Assembly (NCBI RefSeq): GCF_008831285.2
Contig: NC_045149.1
Span: 3,525,500-3,589,499 of the forward strand
Direction of reading: 5' to 3'
Origin: Nymphaea colorata
Taxonomy: Eukaryota; Streptophyta; Magnoliopsida; Nymphaeales; Nymphaeaceae
Length of the DNA: 64,000 bases
Positions 1 to 9,599 of this stretch are shown one piece after another. Under the pieces are notes generated by a model. That model searched no databases. It worked only from the letters and a program-made list of their open reading frames with translations, and was not told the DNA's origin. Made by a program: the position numbers and the translations under genes. The first letter of the stretch is position 1. The number at the start of each line of letters is the position of its first letter.

Positions 1-872
1 TTCTTTCCCAGCTTAGATGTAACATTTCTTCCTAAGGGCGGCGCCGCGGTAGGACGACCATGTTTATCCCAACATCTGTCTTCCAAATGCCCCATTTTCC
101 CACAATAGGTGCACTGAAATCTCCTCCGACCTCCTCCTGACCCACGACCTATGCCTCTCCCCCTAAATGAACTGCGTCCACGACCTCCTGAGGCTGCCAA
201 GGCAGAGGCATGGATATCACTAGAGGGTAGAGAGAGGGTCACAGCAAGACGACTGAGTCTGTTGTAGGCTTCAGTTAGGTCAGGGATTTCTGCTCCAGTC
301 AACATTTGAGCCTTTGCTACTGCATATTCAGAGGAGAGACCCTGTAGAAACTTCGCAACTGTTCACCATGGGTCTTATGGCATGTTAGACATGGGGGACG
401 TAATACTTTAAGTCGTTCAAAGATGGACTTGAGGGAAGCAAAATACTGAGCAAGACTTTGGTCACCCTATTGCAAATTAAGTAATTCTTCCTCTACCTGC
501 AATATCTTGCTCACATTCTTGTCATTTGAGTAAGTTTGTTTCAAGAAATCCCACATTTGTTTGGCCGAGGTATAATATGCAATAGTTGATGCAATCTGTG
601 GTTGCACACTATTCATGATCCATGACAATATTATTATCTCCCTTCCATGAACTATATTTTCCACTTTTTTCAACATGCTCATTTTCTTCAATAACATGCT
701 CCTTCTGATGTCCAATCACAGACATCATAAACACACGAGACCAAATCTCATAGTTAGATCCATCTAACTTTACTGTAGAACCATAAGAGAATGGATTTCC
801 TCCACTTTTAACCTCATGAGAAAAATCAGTTTTATGAATTTCAGCCTTGCAAGTCTGCCCGCAAATGATCAC
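1..872 (-). pseudogene. Copia alpha gag, degenerate
   Basis: Gag remnant read on the - strand. The N-terminal segment (872-609) has the UBN2/Copia-gag pattern with LDGSNYEIWSR. A second frame (715-467) continues with MNSVQPQIASTIAYYT and FLKQTYSNDKNVSKI. The frame shifts between these parts, and stops follow LLNLQ and appear several times below position 466. The region near 60-150 retains a decayed CCHC zinc knuckle (the intact copy near 57480 reads CTYCGKIGHLEDRCW). The start codon of the intact copy is not preserved. Compared with copy 2 at 56729-58009 this is clearly non-functional. Confidence 0.85.
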
Positions 873-1408
873 CCACCACCAGCAAGCGAGAATATGTATA
901 TATAGATCAATAAAGACTGCGACTGATCAACAATAACATATGTCCAACACCACACAACAACGTTAGATGCAAAACACTTTTCCCACACTGCTTCTGAACA
1001 CCCCACGATAATAGACTGTTGTCCAACTGTTGACAGCAACCCTATGGCAGAAAACAACAACCTAATGATGGTAAAAAAATCCCGCGATAGACTGCTGTCC
1101 AACACTCCCACGACAGATAAAATCCAGCAATACAAATAGAAGACTGCTGTCCAAGAACCCCACAACAGAGAAAATCTAGCAATCCAAGAGAAAATCCAGC
1201 AATCCAACGACAAAAAAAAAGAATACCACACTGCTTGCAATGTCTTTAGCAACCAACAACTTATCTATTTATGCATCTAACGCTGCTGTACCACAGATTA
1301 TTTTCCACTAATCATGAATAGCAACAGAAAAAAAAAAACTTTCAACATAAACCATCGCAGACTCCCACCCAGCTGTGATAAAACATAGATGTGTAGACAC
1401 CCATGGCT

Positions 1409-1448
1409 GGAGTCTATTCACGCAGATTTCATAGCATGAATAGACTCC
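1409..1448 (-). other. Leader stem-loop of Copia alpha
   Basis: Inverted repeat with 15-nt arms (1409-1423 and 1434-1448) and a 10-nt loop between PBS and gag. One arm base differs from the other copies, but in the element's RNA the change makes a U-G wobble pair, so the stem is kept. The same stem is at 56207-56246 and 63311-63350. Confidence 0.75.
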
Positions 1449-1646
1449 TCCACACGGTTTAGTTGCTGGAAAACAGCAACTCAAACTAAACGTGTATAGC
1501 AGGAGAAGAAGACGGAAGAGGGAGAAGAGAAGGAGACGGTGGAAGAGATGGCCTGAGGAGGAGAAGTCGACAACAGTTTTTTCTTCACGTCGCCAGCCTG
1601 ATTCAAGCCCCAGCCACTGTTGTCTTCACGTCGCCAGTCACGCCTA

Positions 1647-1657
1647 CTCTGATACCA
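1647..1657 (-). other. Primer binding site (initiator-Met tRNA)
   Basis: On the - strand TGGTATCAGAG follows directly after the LTR end. It is complementary to the 3' end of plant initiator-Met tRNA, the usual Copia primer. Confidence 0.9.
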
Positions 1658-1910
1658 TGTTGCAGCTGTGAGGTTTGGAGCCCTGTCGTGAGATGTGGAG
1701 AGAGAGAGAGATAGAGAGAGTAGCAGCCGCAAGGCTAGGAGAAAGGAACGTCCTTCATTCACTAACCTTAATCTCTATTATAAAGAGATTAGGGTAGAAA
1801 GGAGATTTACATATTACACTAAACAGAAATAAGGAAAATATTAAAGAGATCTTGTAACTCTTTAATATTACAAAGAGCCACCTAGAAACATAAACTCTTC
1901 TAATTCAACA
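1658..1910 (-). repeat. 5' LTR of Copia alpha copy 1
   Basis: A 253-bp LTR beginning TGTTGAATTA and ending GCAACA in its own orientation. It matches the LTRs at 55814-56042, 60932-61158 and 62882-63087. It contains the family's TATA segment in the loop of an inverted repeat (about 1766-1794). Confidence 0.9.

Positions 1911-1965
<55 letters not shown>
1911..1965. repeat. (TA)n(TG)n microsatellite, left half
   Basis: A short TA run is followed by about 20 TG units. It stops at the Gypsy LTR (1966) and resumes on the other side of that element at 6740, so the Gypsy element split one microsatellite. Confidence 0.95.
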
Positions 1966-1970
<5 letters not shown>

Positions 1971-2231
1971 GCCAGCCGCTAACAAGCGGCGTTAGGGAGA
2001 AAGAAGAAGAGAAGAGAGAACGAGAGAAAAGAGAATCAACTTCAAGTCTGATTAATTAGGGCAAATCTCAAGCTTAAGTACAAAACAACTACGGGTCTGG
2101 ACCGGACCGACACCTCCTGAAAACAGATCCGTATTGGAGCAATCTAACATAAAACTTAAAGAACACAACTAAGGAACACAAATACTGATGCTCGACCCCC
2201 ATGTACTACGATCCATACATGGATCGTAACA
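1966..2231 (-). repeat. 3' LTR of the Gypsy chromovirus
   Basis: A 266-bp LTR, TGTTACGATC...GGCTAACA in element orientation. It matches 6495-6739 except for two short insertions and several substitutions. Confidence 0.9.
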
Positions 2232-2233
2232 AA

Positions 2234-2247
2234 TACTCCCCCCTTCC
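2234..2247 (-). other. Gypsy polypurine tract
   Basis: A purine run (GGAAGGGGGGAG on the - strand) directly before the 3' LTR, in the place expected for plus-strand priming. Confidence 0.75.
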
Positions 2248-2249
2248 AA

Positions 2250-2621
2250 AACACCTTGTCCTCAAGGTGTGAAGGATGGGAATCGCTGCTGTAAATCCTC
2301 TGGATCTTCCCATGTAGCTGGTCACTCCTCCTCGGTGAGCCATTCAATAAGCTACTGTGACTTCCACCTTCCGTCCACTTTGAGGCGACGTACTTCTACT
2401 CGGCGTAGTGGATGCATGCCGGTGGGAATCGCCAGGGCTGGTGTTGCCGCGACTTCTCCTTCATTCGGTGGGTTGAGGCACGCTTTTAGCTTAGACACAT
2501 GAAAGACCGGGTGTATGGTGTTGCCCAGTGGTAACCCCAATTTGTAGGCGAGGGGCCTACCCTTTTCAAAATTTTGTAGGGACCAACATACCTCGAGAGC
2601 AATTTGCTTTTTTCTGTCCAT
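2250..2621 (-). pseudogene. Gypsy integrase C-terminus and chromodomain, degenerate
   Basis: The segment GLPLGNTIHPVFHVSKLKAC is the conserved integrase C-terminal motif of chromoviruses. It is followed by a chromodomain relic: VEVRRLKVDGRWKSQ, stop, LIEWLTEEE, stop, PATWEDPEDLQQRFPSF. Two in-frame stops interrupt the chromodomain. Chromodomains of this group are thought to guide insertion to particular chromatin. Confidence 0.8.
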
Positions 2622-3324
2622 CTGTTTGTGGGTGATATGCCATATTCATCTTAAGTTGTGTGCCCTGTAGTCTGAAATTCCTAAAGAACATCGAGTCACA
2701 GTCACTTACAATGGAACGTGGCATCCCATGTAGTTTTCCTACTTGTTCTTGAAAAGTCTGCGCTACTGTTTTGGTTGGAAAAGGGTGTGCGCGAGCGATG
2801 AAATGTGCATACTTAAAAAGCTTGTCTACCACCACCAATATGACGGACTTACCGTGGGAGGTGGGTAAGCCTTCGATAGAATCCATGGATATGTCCTCCC
2901 AAGTCTGCTCGGGAATGGGAAGGGGCTGCAGGATGCCCGCGGGACGCGTAGTCTCATACTTGTTGTGTTGACATACCTCACACTACCGCACATACTTCTG
3001 CACCTCACGCTTCTTCCCCGGCCAAAAAAATGCTGCCCTCAAGCGTCTGTAAGTCCCCTCAACTCCTTCATGACCTGCACCTTTCAAATCATGAAAATGT
3101 GAGATCAAAATGCCTGGCAAGTCTGTCTCGGTCGGGATAAATATTCTATTGCAGAAATAGAGGTAAGGAGGGCACCATTCATAACCATATCGTCTCGTAG
3201 AATCTTGTGTAAGCTCAGTTCGTATGCGTTGCACAGATGCGGCCGATCGGTGAGCTTGCTGAATATCTGCCCATATGTCACAATGAATGGCCGAAAATGT
3301 CCAAAAGCCTTGCCCTTCCTGCAC
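2566..3324 (-). pseudogene. Gypsy integrase core, degenerate
   Basis: The zinc-binding N-terminus is seen at 3324-2983 (ISHFHDLKGAGHEGVEGTYR, then FWPGKKREVQKYVR, then CEVCQHN after a stop). The catalytic core follows in a second frame (2886-2566) with [39 protein letters not shown] and AYHPQTDGQ. The frame breaks near 2983 and after the DGQ motif. In a working element this enzyme joins cDNA ends to the target. Confidence 0.8.
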
Positions 3325-3341
3325 TTGTCGAGATAGTCCAT

Positions 3342-3779
3342 CTACTGTTGGATTTTCTTTCCCACTACGGTGTCGAATCTCGAAACGACGAAATCAAAAC
3401 TGAGCAGTTTCATCACCCAACGTTGCATGGCGGGTACCAAGGTTTTTTGTTGGAGGCAATAACACAGACTGTGGTGGTCTGTGAGCACCACAAACTTCTG
3501 GCCCAGTAAGTAATGATGCCATCTAAGAACAGCCAACACCATAGCAATGAGCTCACGCTCGAAGGCTGATTTACTACAGAAGGTGGGCCCCATTGTACGA
3601 CTGAAGAACGCTACAAGGTGCTTGCCTTGGCTCAAAAGTCAAAACAACTCCTACCCCTATGTTTGAGGCGTTCGTTTCTACCTCGAACTGTATGGTGAAA
3701 TCGGGCATGTGTAGGATCGGCGCCGACGTGATGGCTTTTTTGAGCTTGGCGAACGCTTCCTCAACCTGGTTGGTCCATC
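3342..3779 (-). pseudogene. Gypsy RNase H domain, degenerate
   Basis: RNase H follows RT with ITSAPILHMPDF and VETNASNIGVGVVL (the family's usual catalytic Asp here is Glu-Thr-Asn in this copy). The 3635-3342 frame has ERELIAMVLAVLRWHHYLLG and FVVLTDHHSLCYCL. One frameshift lies near 3640. The domain would degrade the RNA strand of the RNA-DNA hybrid in an active element. Confidence 0.75.
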
Positions 3780-4626
3780 GAAACTAGTCCATTTTTGTCA
3801 AATGTGTCAATGGTGCGGCGATATTCCTGAAATTTTGCCTGAACTTGCGGTGGTACCCTGCCAAACCCAGAAAACCACATAACTCCCTGACCGACTTCAG
3901 AGTGGCCCAATTAGGCACGACCACTTTATCCTCTTCCATTTTCACGCTGCCCTTGCCGATCACATGGCCGAGATATGAGACTTGGCTCGTCCCAAATGAG
4001 CACTTGGATAGCTTGGCATGATAGGTGCGGCCGAAAAATATCGTTCATGAGCGATTGGAATGTCGCCGGGGCGTTAGTGAGACCGAACGGCATAACGCGG
4101 AACTTGTAGTGCCCGTCCGATGTCAAAAAGGCTGTCTTAGGAACATCTTGCAGTGCAATCCGTATCTGATGATATCCTGCACGAAGATCTAACTTGGAGA
4201 ACAGGGTTGTGCCCTTGAGTGCATCTAGGAGATCTTCCACGATAGGAATGGGGTAGCGATCCTTCACCGTGACAGCATTCAAGGCGCAGTAATCCACACA
4301 AAACCTCTAGTTGAGTTCCTAAGAAAGACTTGCCAAGCAAGAGACGCAAAAGGGCTGCGACTGGACTGAATGATTCCCTGCTCTAGCATTTTCTGCACCA
4401 GTCGAGTTAGGGCATCACGTTGGGTCGGGTTATACCTGTATGGTCTCCTCTTCACGACTTCTGCCCCCGATTGAAGCTCTATGTGGTGGTCATAGCCGCG
4501 TGGAGGAGGTAATCCATGCGGAACATCGAACACGTCTGAAAATTCCTCTAGTAGGGCCGGTAGTCGCGCTCCCGTGAGGGTGGTGGGCGGCCTCTCTTCT
4601 GTCACGGTGCTGGTCATGAATAACAC
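3780..4626 (-). pseudogene. Gypsy reverse transcriptase with the YVDD core deleted
   Basis: The RT N-terminal part reads VKRRPYRYNPTQRDALTRLV (about 4450-4390). The palm follows with [13 protein letters not shown] and [13 protein letters not shown] (about 4220-4060). After NDIFRP the sequence jumps directly to [20 protein letters not shown] (near 4020-3961). The segment between them, which in the family carries the F/YVDDIL catalytic aspartates, is missing, and the frame changes at the joint. A frameshift near 4297-4320 and a stop at the end of the thumb (LTKMD*) are also present. Catalytically dead. Confidence 0.85.
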
Positions 4627-4851
4627 ATACGAAGCGGCTGCCCCTTACAGCATCTTGGATGCGGGGGTCTCCTGGACTGGCTGACAGGGTTAGGCGCCTC
4701 CCATCCGGTTGTGTAAACTGCATTTTCATGTTAACAAAGTCCATACTACCTTGCCCAGCCCTTTCAACCGCTGAATCCCCAAGACAAGGTCTGCCCTGGC
4801 CATGGCTAGTGTATACAACTGCACTGAAAACCCATTGCCCTGAATCTCTAG

Positions 4852-5235
4852 CTACTCGTTGGTGCACTGCCCTTTACATCTTAGGGTGCTCTCCTCTTCC
4901 ACGACCACATCGAACGCCGGTTGGTGGTCTATTGTACACCCCAGGGCTCCAGCGGATTTGTCACAAATAAAGTTATGTGTGGAACCAGTATCTACTAGTA
5001 CACTGACCTTTCGACCTCGAAGGCGGCCCTCAACACGCATCAACTGCGGTACTTCGTGTCCCGATAGAGCATGGAGGGATATTTCAGGCGAATGGGCAAG
5101 CTCTTCATCGCCTTGCCTTCGCTCGCCGATTGTTTCCTCAAGGGCATCGTCACCTTCTTCCTCCACTAGGTACGTACATGTGGAGTCGCCTATAGGCGTG
5201 GCCCGGCCGTTCATGGTTGGTTGCAATGGAAGCAA
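4852..5235 (-). pseudogene. Gypsy aspartic protease domain
   Basis: A 127-codon frame with the retroviral-type protease signature VLVDTGSTHNF, in which the DTG is the catalytic triplet. An acidic linker precedes it, as in Tekay/Reina-type chromoviruses. The frame ends at a stop shortly after the protease core and must change frame to reach RT. In an active element this domain cleaves the gag-pol polyprotein. Confidence 0.8.
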
Positions 5236-6475
5236 ATATTTTGATGCCGTTTTTCATGTATCTATTCCGGAGTAAGGCGGCGAACAATAGGGTGGCTCGC
5301 TGGTTTGCCATGTTAACCTTGGCTGGTGGCACATCCGAGCTCGTGGCGGCTACCCCTTGAGGACGAACCACGTTCGGCCCCCGCCCAAGGCCCTGATATC
5401 GGCGATGCTTCTCTTCCACCATATGAGCTGTCGCAAAACAATCATGCAGGTTGAGGGGTCGCATGCTTTGCACCTCAATACGGATCTCCTCCTTGAGTCC
5501 CCCAACAAAGGCGTCTATGGGCCAGCAACGAACCATGTTGTTGAGTTCTTCGAAGCGCTCTTGGTACTCGACCACTGTGCCTTTTGCCGGATTTTGGAGA
5601 GCTCAATGTTATAGTCAATATAAGCCGAAGGCCCAATGCACGCTGCCATGGCTACGATTAAGGACCTCCAGTCCGGGCATCCGTGTTGCGCCACTAGCCA
5701 ACGCTACCAATGAATGGCTGCCCCTTCGAAATTCATGGCAGCATGGCCACCTTCATTGTTTCCAAAATCCCATGGCGCTCAAAGAATTGCTCCGCCTTGA
5801 ATATTCAACTATGTAAGTCTTCTCCATTGAATCGAGGGAAGTCAATCTTAGCGGGTTTGAAATGCATCAGGTCGGTACCCCCATTGGTGCCGGTAGATGA
5901 GTAAGGACCGGTGGAATTAGGGAAAAATCCTGCAGGAAAATCGGTGCTGCCCCGCCCAGGATTTCCCCTGCATTCATACCGACAGAGCGGAAGAGTGGTG
6001 TAGCGGTGGGCAGCGCACTGCTGGTGGGTTGGGGCGCGCCGAAGGAGCCAAAGGCAACGCCGGATCCGCTCAGTGGCGCCGGAAAAAGAGGCACGGCGCT
6101 GAGCAGTGGAGCAGGCGGTTCCTGAACCACGTCGACGGCGCTGGGCGGCCGGAATAGACCAGGGGCCGCGTGCGCAGGCGAGCGGCTGCTGGTTGGATGA
6201 TCTCCTGGCGGAGGACTGCCTAGGGCGACGGGCACCGGAAATGAGGGATGCGGGGCAGGCTGTTGAAGCAAGTCCCAAAAGCCCGTCGCGATCGTAGCAT
6301 GCAGGCGACTCTCGGCCTCGACCTAAGAGCGTTCCATGTTTTGCAGTCGCCGATTAACCTCGATGATCGCCTCCTCCATCCAGCCACGGTGCGCTTCTAC
6401 CGCGGCCAAGGCGGCGTTATTGAAAGAGGGTGCGTCTTGATCATCGGACGTCAACGGCGGCAGCAGCGCAGCCAT
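5236..6475 (-). pseudogene. Gypsy gag, degenerate
   Basis: Gag remnant. The likely start is the ATG at 6475-6473 (MAALLPPLTSDDQD), just below the PBS. A proline/serine-rich N-terminal part follows (about 6271-5867). The Retrotrans_gag core is recognisable at 5575-5400 (YQERFEELNN, FVGGLKEEIRIEVQ). An in-frame stop follows QNMERS, and the frame changes near 5870 and again around 5600. The zinc knuckle expected at the C-terminus is no longer readable. Not functional. Confidence 0.75.
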
Positions 6476-6480
6476 ATTTG

Positions 6481-6492
6481 GCTCTGATACCA
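6481..6492 (-). other. Gypsy primer binding site
   Basis: TGGTATCAGAGC on the - strand, two bases from the 5' LTR. Complementary to initiator-Met tRNA. Confidence 0.85.
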
Positions 6493-6494
6493 TT

Positions 6495-6739
6495 TGTTAG
6501 CCGGCGGCTAACAAGCGGCGTTAGGGAGAAAGAAGAAGAGAACGAGAGAAAAGAGAATCAACTTTAAGGCTGATTAATTAGGGCAAATCTCAAGCTTAAG
6601 TACAAAACAACTACGGGTCTAGACCGGACCGACACCTACTGAAAACAGATCCGTATTGGAGCAATCTAACATAAAACTTAAAGAACACAAATACTGATGC
6701 TCGACCCCCATGTACTACAATCATACATGGATCGTAATA
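6495..6739 (-). repeat. 5' LTR of the Gypsy chromovirus
   Basis: A 245-bp LTR paired with 1966-2231. The terminal CA of one end has mutated (plus-strand end CGTAATA instead of CGTAACA). Confidence 0.9.
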
Positions 6740-6754
6740 GTGTGTGTGTGTGTG
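6740..6754. repeat. (TG)n microsatellite, right half
   Basis: Seven TG units continue the microsatellite at 1926-1965 on the far side of the Gypsy element. Confidence 0.9.
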
Positions 6755-6904
6755 CTTGTATGGCCGTACTGCTATACCTAAGTTTTTTGAAAATGTTCTG
6801 TACCGTACCAGCACTGTACCCATACCTATGTGACATAGGTTATGACTATTATGGCTTTAAATGTGTCAATATAAATTTTTCTACTATCACATCATTGCTT
6901 GTAG

Positions 6905-9174
6905 GGTGTGCCTGAGCAGAAACTGCGGGCTCATTTGGGTTCATTTGGAGTATCTGGAAATCTCGCACTTCAACCAATGTATACATTATCAGGTGCTTAT
7001 CTTGTGACCTTGTATTTGTTACACATTGAAAAATTACTGTCCAGGTTATCATAGGCATATTGATTTTTTTGCTTCCAATAATCTTCTCCTTAAATTTGTA
7101 CTCCCTTTCTTCCTCTCTCTCAGGTGGTCAGAAGAGCAGGGTTGCATTTGCTAAGATAACGTTTAAAAAACCACATATCATTTTGCTTGATGAGCCATCA
7201 AATCATCTTGTGAGTGTTTCCAATGGAGGCTCCCATTCTTTTGACATTTCTCACTGGTATTTGATTTTGGACTTAGTATGTGAAATATTACTGTTGCTAC
7301 TGATCTGATTACTTCTCTTTTAGTTTATCTTCCTCAAGTGGTGTGTTACTTGTTTGAATTTAATGGATTGTTGCCTTAAGCAACCATATTGATCACGCTC
7401 TTTATTTAGCCTAAGTTTCCATTCTGATGTTGCATATGTAAATAATGTTGCATGTTTTGGGGCACAATGTTCCGTTTGCTGTCGGTTGTTGGTGCAGATG
7501 GGTTTTGTTCTTGTTTGGCACAACTCAAGCTTGGATTGAAATTGATTTAGTTTGTCTTTTTAAAAATGATTCGTCGCAGGGGCATTACCTTAGCTTCCTA
7601 ACGTCTTCTCTATCCTCTTTATCCTTGTTGAAGACCTCCAGCAGTGGAATGACCTGTCTAAAGGAACACACACACAAACGGGAAAAGAAAAGAAGAGGAA
7701 AAGGAGGTGTCAGGGAGGGTGGGGGAAATGTTGTTGGGGTTGCGGGAGGAATTGAAGGAGAACAAGAAGAAAAAGAAGCAAAGAGGGGGAATAAAAGAGA
7801 TGGAAGAAAAAGACAAAGTATAAGAAAAGAGAGGATCTTGTACCTGTACATCGACCATCTGTAGCTCATATGAGCATTTTGCTTTTTGTATATACCATTG
7901 CATAATAGCTTGGATGGGTTGCTAAAGTAGGTCTCAAAAATGATATAGAGGGAGTTGGGACAACTCTGTGTGTGGGGGTGTGTGTGTGTGTACACATATT
8001 GGGCTACATGGATCGATTGCTAAAGTAGGTCCCAAAAACAATATTAAGGGAGTAAGCACAACCCTCTCTCTTTATGTGTGTGTGTGTGGGCTTGTGTGTA
8101 TATATTTATATGTATACATATTGGGCTACAAAATTCAATCTTACAGATGAGGGATCTACTTCTTGGTTTTCAAGGAAGCTATATTATTTACTTATTTTTA
8201 TGGGTTATCATCGGATTTTGGAAATATATGAATGATAAGTATCTGGAAATGTTTGCAGGATTTGGATGCCGTGGAGGCATTAATTCAAGGGCTCGTGCTG
8301 TTCCAGGGTGGTGTGTTGATGGTATGCCTTTAATAAAGCTAAAGTTTTCCTTGCATTTTATATGATTACCTTACAACTAATGATTGGTTAATTCTTGCTG
8401 AATAAAATTATTCAGTCTTAGGCTTATCTCAGAACATGGTGTTGTAATTTCCTATTGACCATCTCTGATGACTAGCAGACCCCAGACAAGAAAAACAGTA
8501 AAACAAAAGAAAAATAAAAAATGTGAAAAAATCATGAAAAAAAGCCAACATGGAAATATAGCATTTCTACTGCTCTTTTTGTTTCCTTTGTCTTTTCCAG
8601 TTCTTTTCTGAAAATAATGTGTTCCCTTTTTAGGTTTCTTTTAATATTGTAATCATTATTTTGAATTTGGATCAATGCTTTTCTAAGAAAGCATTGGAAA
8701 ACTCACATTTCATCATCTTTTATATCATTTTTTATATTTTTAAAATTTTCAATTTGTCTAATTTCCCCTAGTTTAGCTTGGGTGGTTGTTTAAGTCTAAG
8801 TTGGCTAGACATCTCCATCAGCATGAAGAAAATCGTTCTTCAGACATGATGGGTATTTTTTATTCTATTTTGTTAGGAAGTCACATGACTTTGATGGCTT
8901 CAGGGTTTGCTATTTCAAGCTTTATAGTCATGCTTGGAGAGTTCAAGCTCATTTAATCCATTCCATTGAGAAGCAGTACTGCTTTCAAGGCTGTATATGT
9001 CTTTTTTCTATCTTCAGTTTTACACTTCGATTCCCTGGTTGCTGTTTGCAGGTCAGCCATGATGAACACCTGATATCTGGAAGCGTGGGTGAGCTATGGG
9101 CTGTATCTGAAGGCAAGGTTACACCCTTTCAGGGCACGTTTCAGGATTATAAGAAGATGCTGAAGTCCTCTTGA
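6905..9174 (+). CDS. ABCF3: ABC transporter F family member 3 (GCN-type), C-terminal exons
   Basis: Four exons with matching phases: 6905-6992, 7124-7209, 8259-8321 and 9052-9174 (TGA at 9172), together 119 codons plus stop. All introns are GT-AG. They encode the end of the second nucleotide-binding domain: the signature loop LSGGQKSRVAFA spans the first junction, Walker B is IILLDEPSNHLDLDA, and the switch His is VSHDEHLISG, followed by the C-terminal FQDYKKMLKSS. ABCF proteins lack membrane spans; the plant ABCF3/GCN group resembles yeast Gcn20 and acts at the ribosome. The 5' exons lie left of the window. The intron just upstream holds the Gypsy and Copia alpha insertions, both antisense. 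No disabling change is seen in these exons. Confidence 0.92.
7210..8258 (+). other. ABCF3 intron with repeat tracts
   Basis: An intron of 1049 bp. It holds a purine-rich tract (about 7670-7830) and an imperfect tandem duplication (about 7905-8130) of a unit containing GCTAAAGTAGGTC, a TG run and CATATTGGGCTAC. Open frames here are compositional and are not supported as genes. Confidence 0.75.
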
Positions 9175-9416
9175 TATACATGCGTAACAACCTCTTGGTT
9201 TCACTTTGACATTATTAGTTGCCAGAATTTTGTCCTGTTGGCCCTGGCCTTTGGCCTATTCAGACTGATGATTTTGTACTGTAGTTTTAAGGGATTTGTT
9301 GATGAGAAAAGCAAGGCTTGAAGTTTACATATTTCGTTCAATCCAGTTTCATAATATGATTTTTTATTTTCATTTTAAATTTTAAGTATGCCCTTGGCGA
9401 GCCGCTTCAAGTTTAG
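9175..9416 (+). other. ABCF3 3' UTR and flank
   Basis: Between the ABCF3 stop and the LTR of Copia B (9417). It probably holds the 3' UTR; I see no clear polyadenylation signal that I would fix a site on. Confidence 0.5.
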
Positions 9417-9590
9417 TGTTGAATTTCACGGTTTTGAAGAGAGTAAAAAAATCCTTCATTAATTAACCCTAATCTTCTATAAAAAAGAGATTATGGGGTG
9501 GCAGACTTATTACAAAAAGATTCCATACTAAATGTAATAAATGACTAAAGAAGACCTTAACTCTCTAGAAATTTACAAAACTACTCAACA
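9417..9590 (-). repeat. 3' LTR of Copia B
   Basis: A 174-bp LTR-like segment starting TGTTGAATTT and ending CTCAACA on the + strand. It is followed by a decayed polypurine tract and the RNase H end of pol. No second copy was found in the window. Confidence 0.7.
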
Positions 9591-9599
9591 ATATTTTTT

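Larger units (their letters stand above)
1..1910 (-). mobile_element. Ty1/copia LTR retrotransposon, family alpha, 5' part (copy 1)
   Basis: This is the 5' end of a Copia element on the - strand: LTR (1658-1910), PBS (1647-1657), leader and a broken gag, with the rest beyond the left window edge. LTR, leader and gag match the + strand elements at 55814-61158 and 62882-64000, so the three form one family. It lies antisense in an intron of the ABCF3-like gene, next to a (TA)n(TG)n microsatellite. Its target-site duplication cannot be checked because the other end is outside the window. Confidence 0.9.
1966..6739 (-). mobile_element. Ty3/gypsy chromovirus, degenerate, inserted in a (TG)n microsatellite
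   Basis: A - strand element with two LTRs (6495-6739 is 5', 1966-2231 is 3'), PBS, PPT and a gag-protease-RT-RNaseH-integrase-chromodomain order, which is the Gypsy order (integrase after RT). The chromodomain places it among chromoviruses. The flanks are GTGTG on both sides, which fits a 5-bp duplication but cannot be told apart from the microsatellite itself. The LTRs differ by a few substitutions and two short indels. The coding region has many stops and frameshifts and has lost the RT catalytic segment, so the element cannot move by itself. Confidence 0.9.

Noticed and set aside
7445-7995. Open frames on both strands in the ABCF3 intron
   Set aside because: Bounded by conserved ABCF3 splice sites; composition is purine-rich low complexity.
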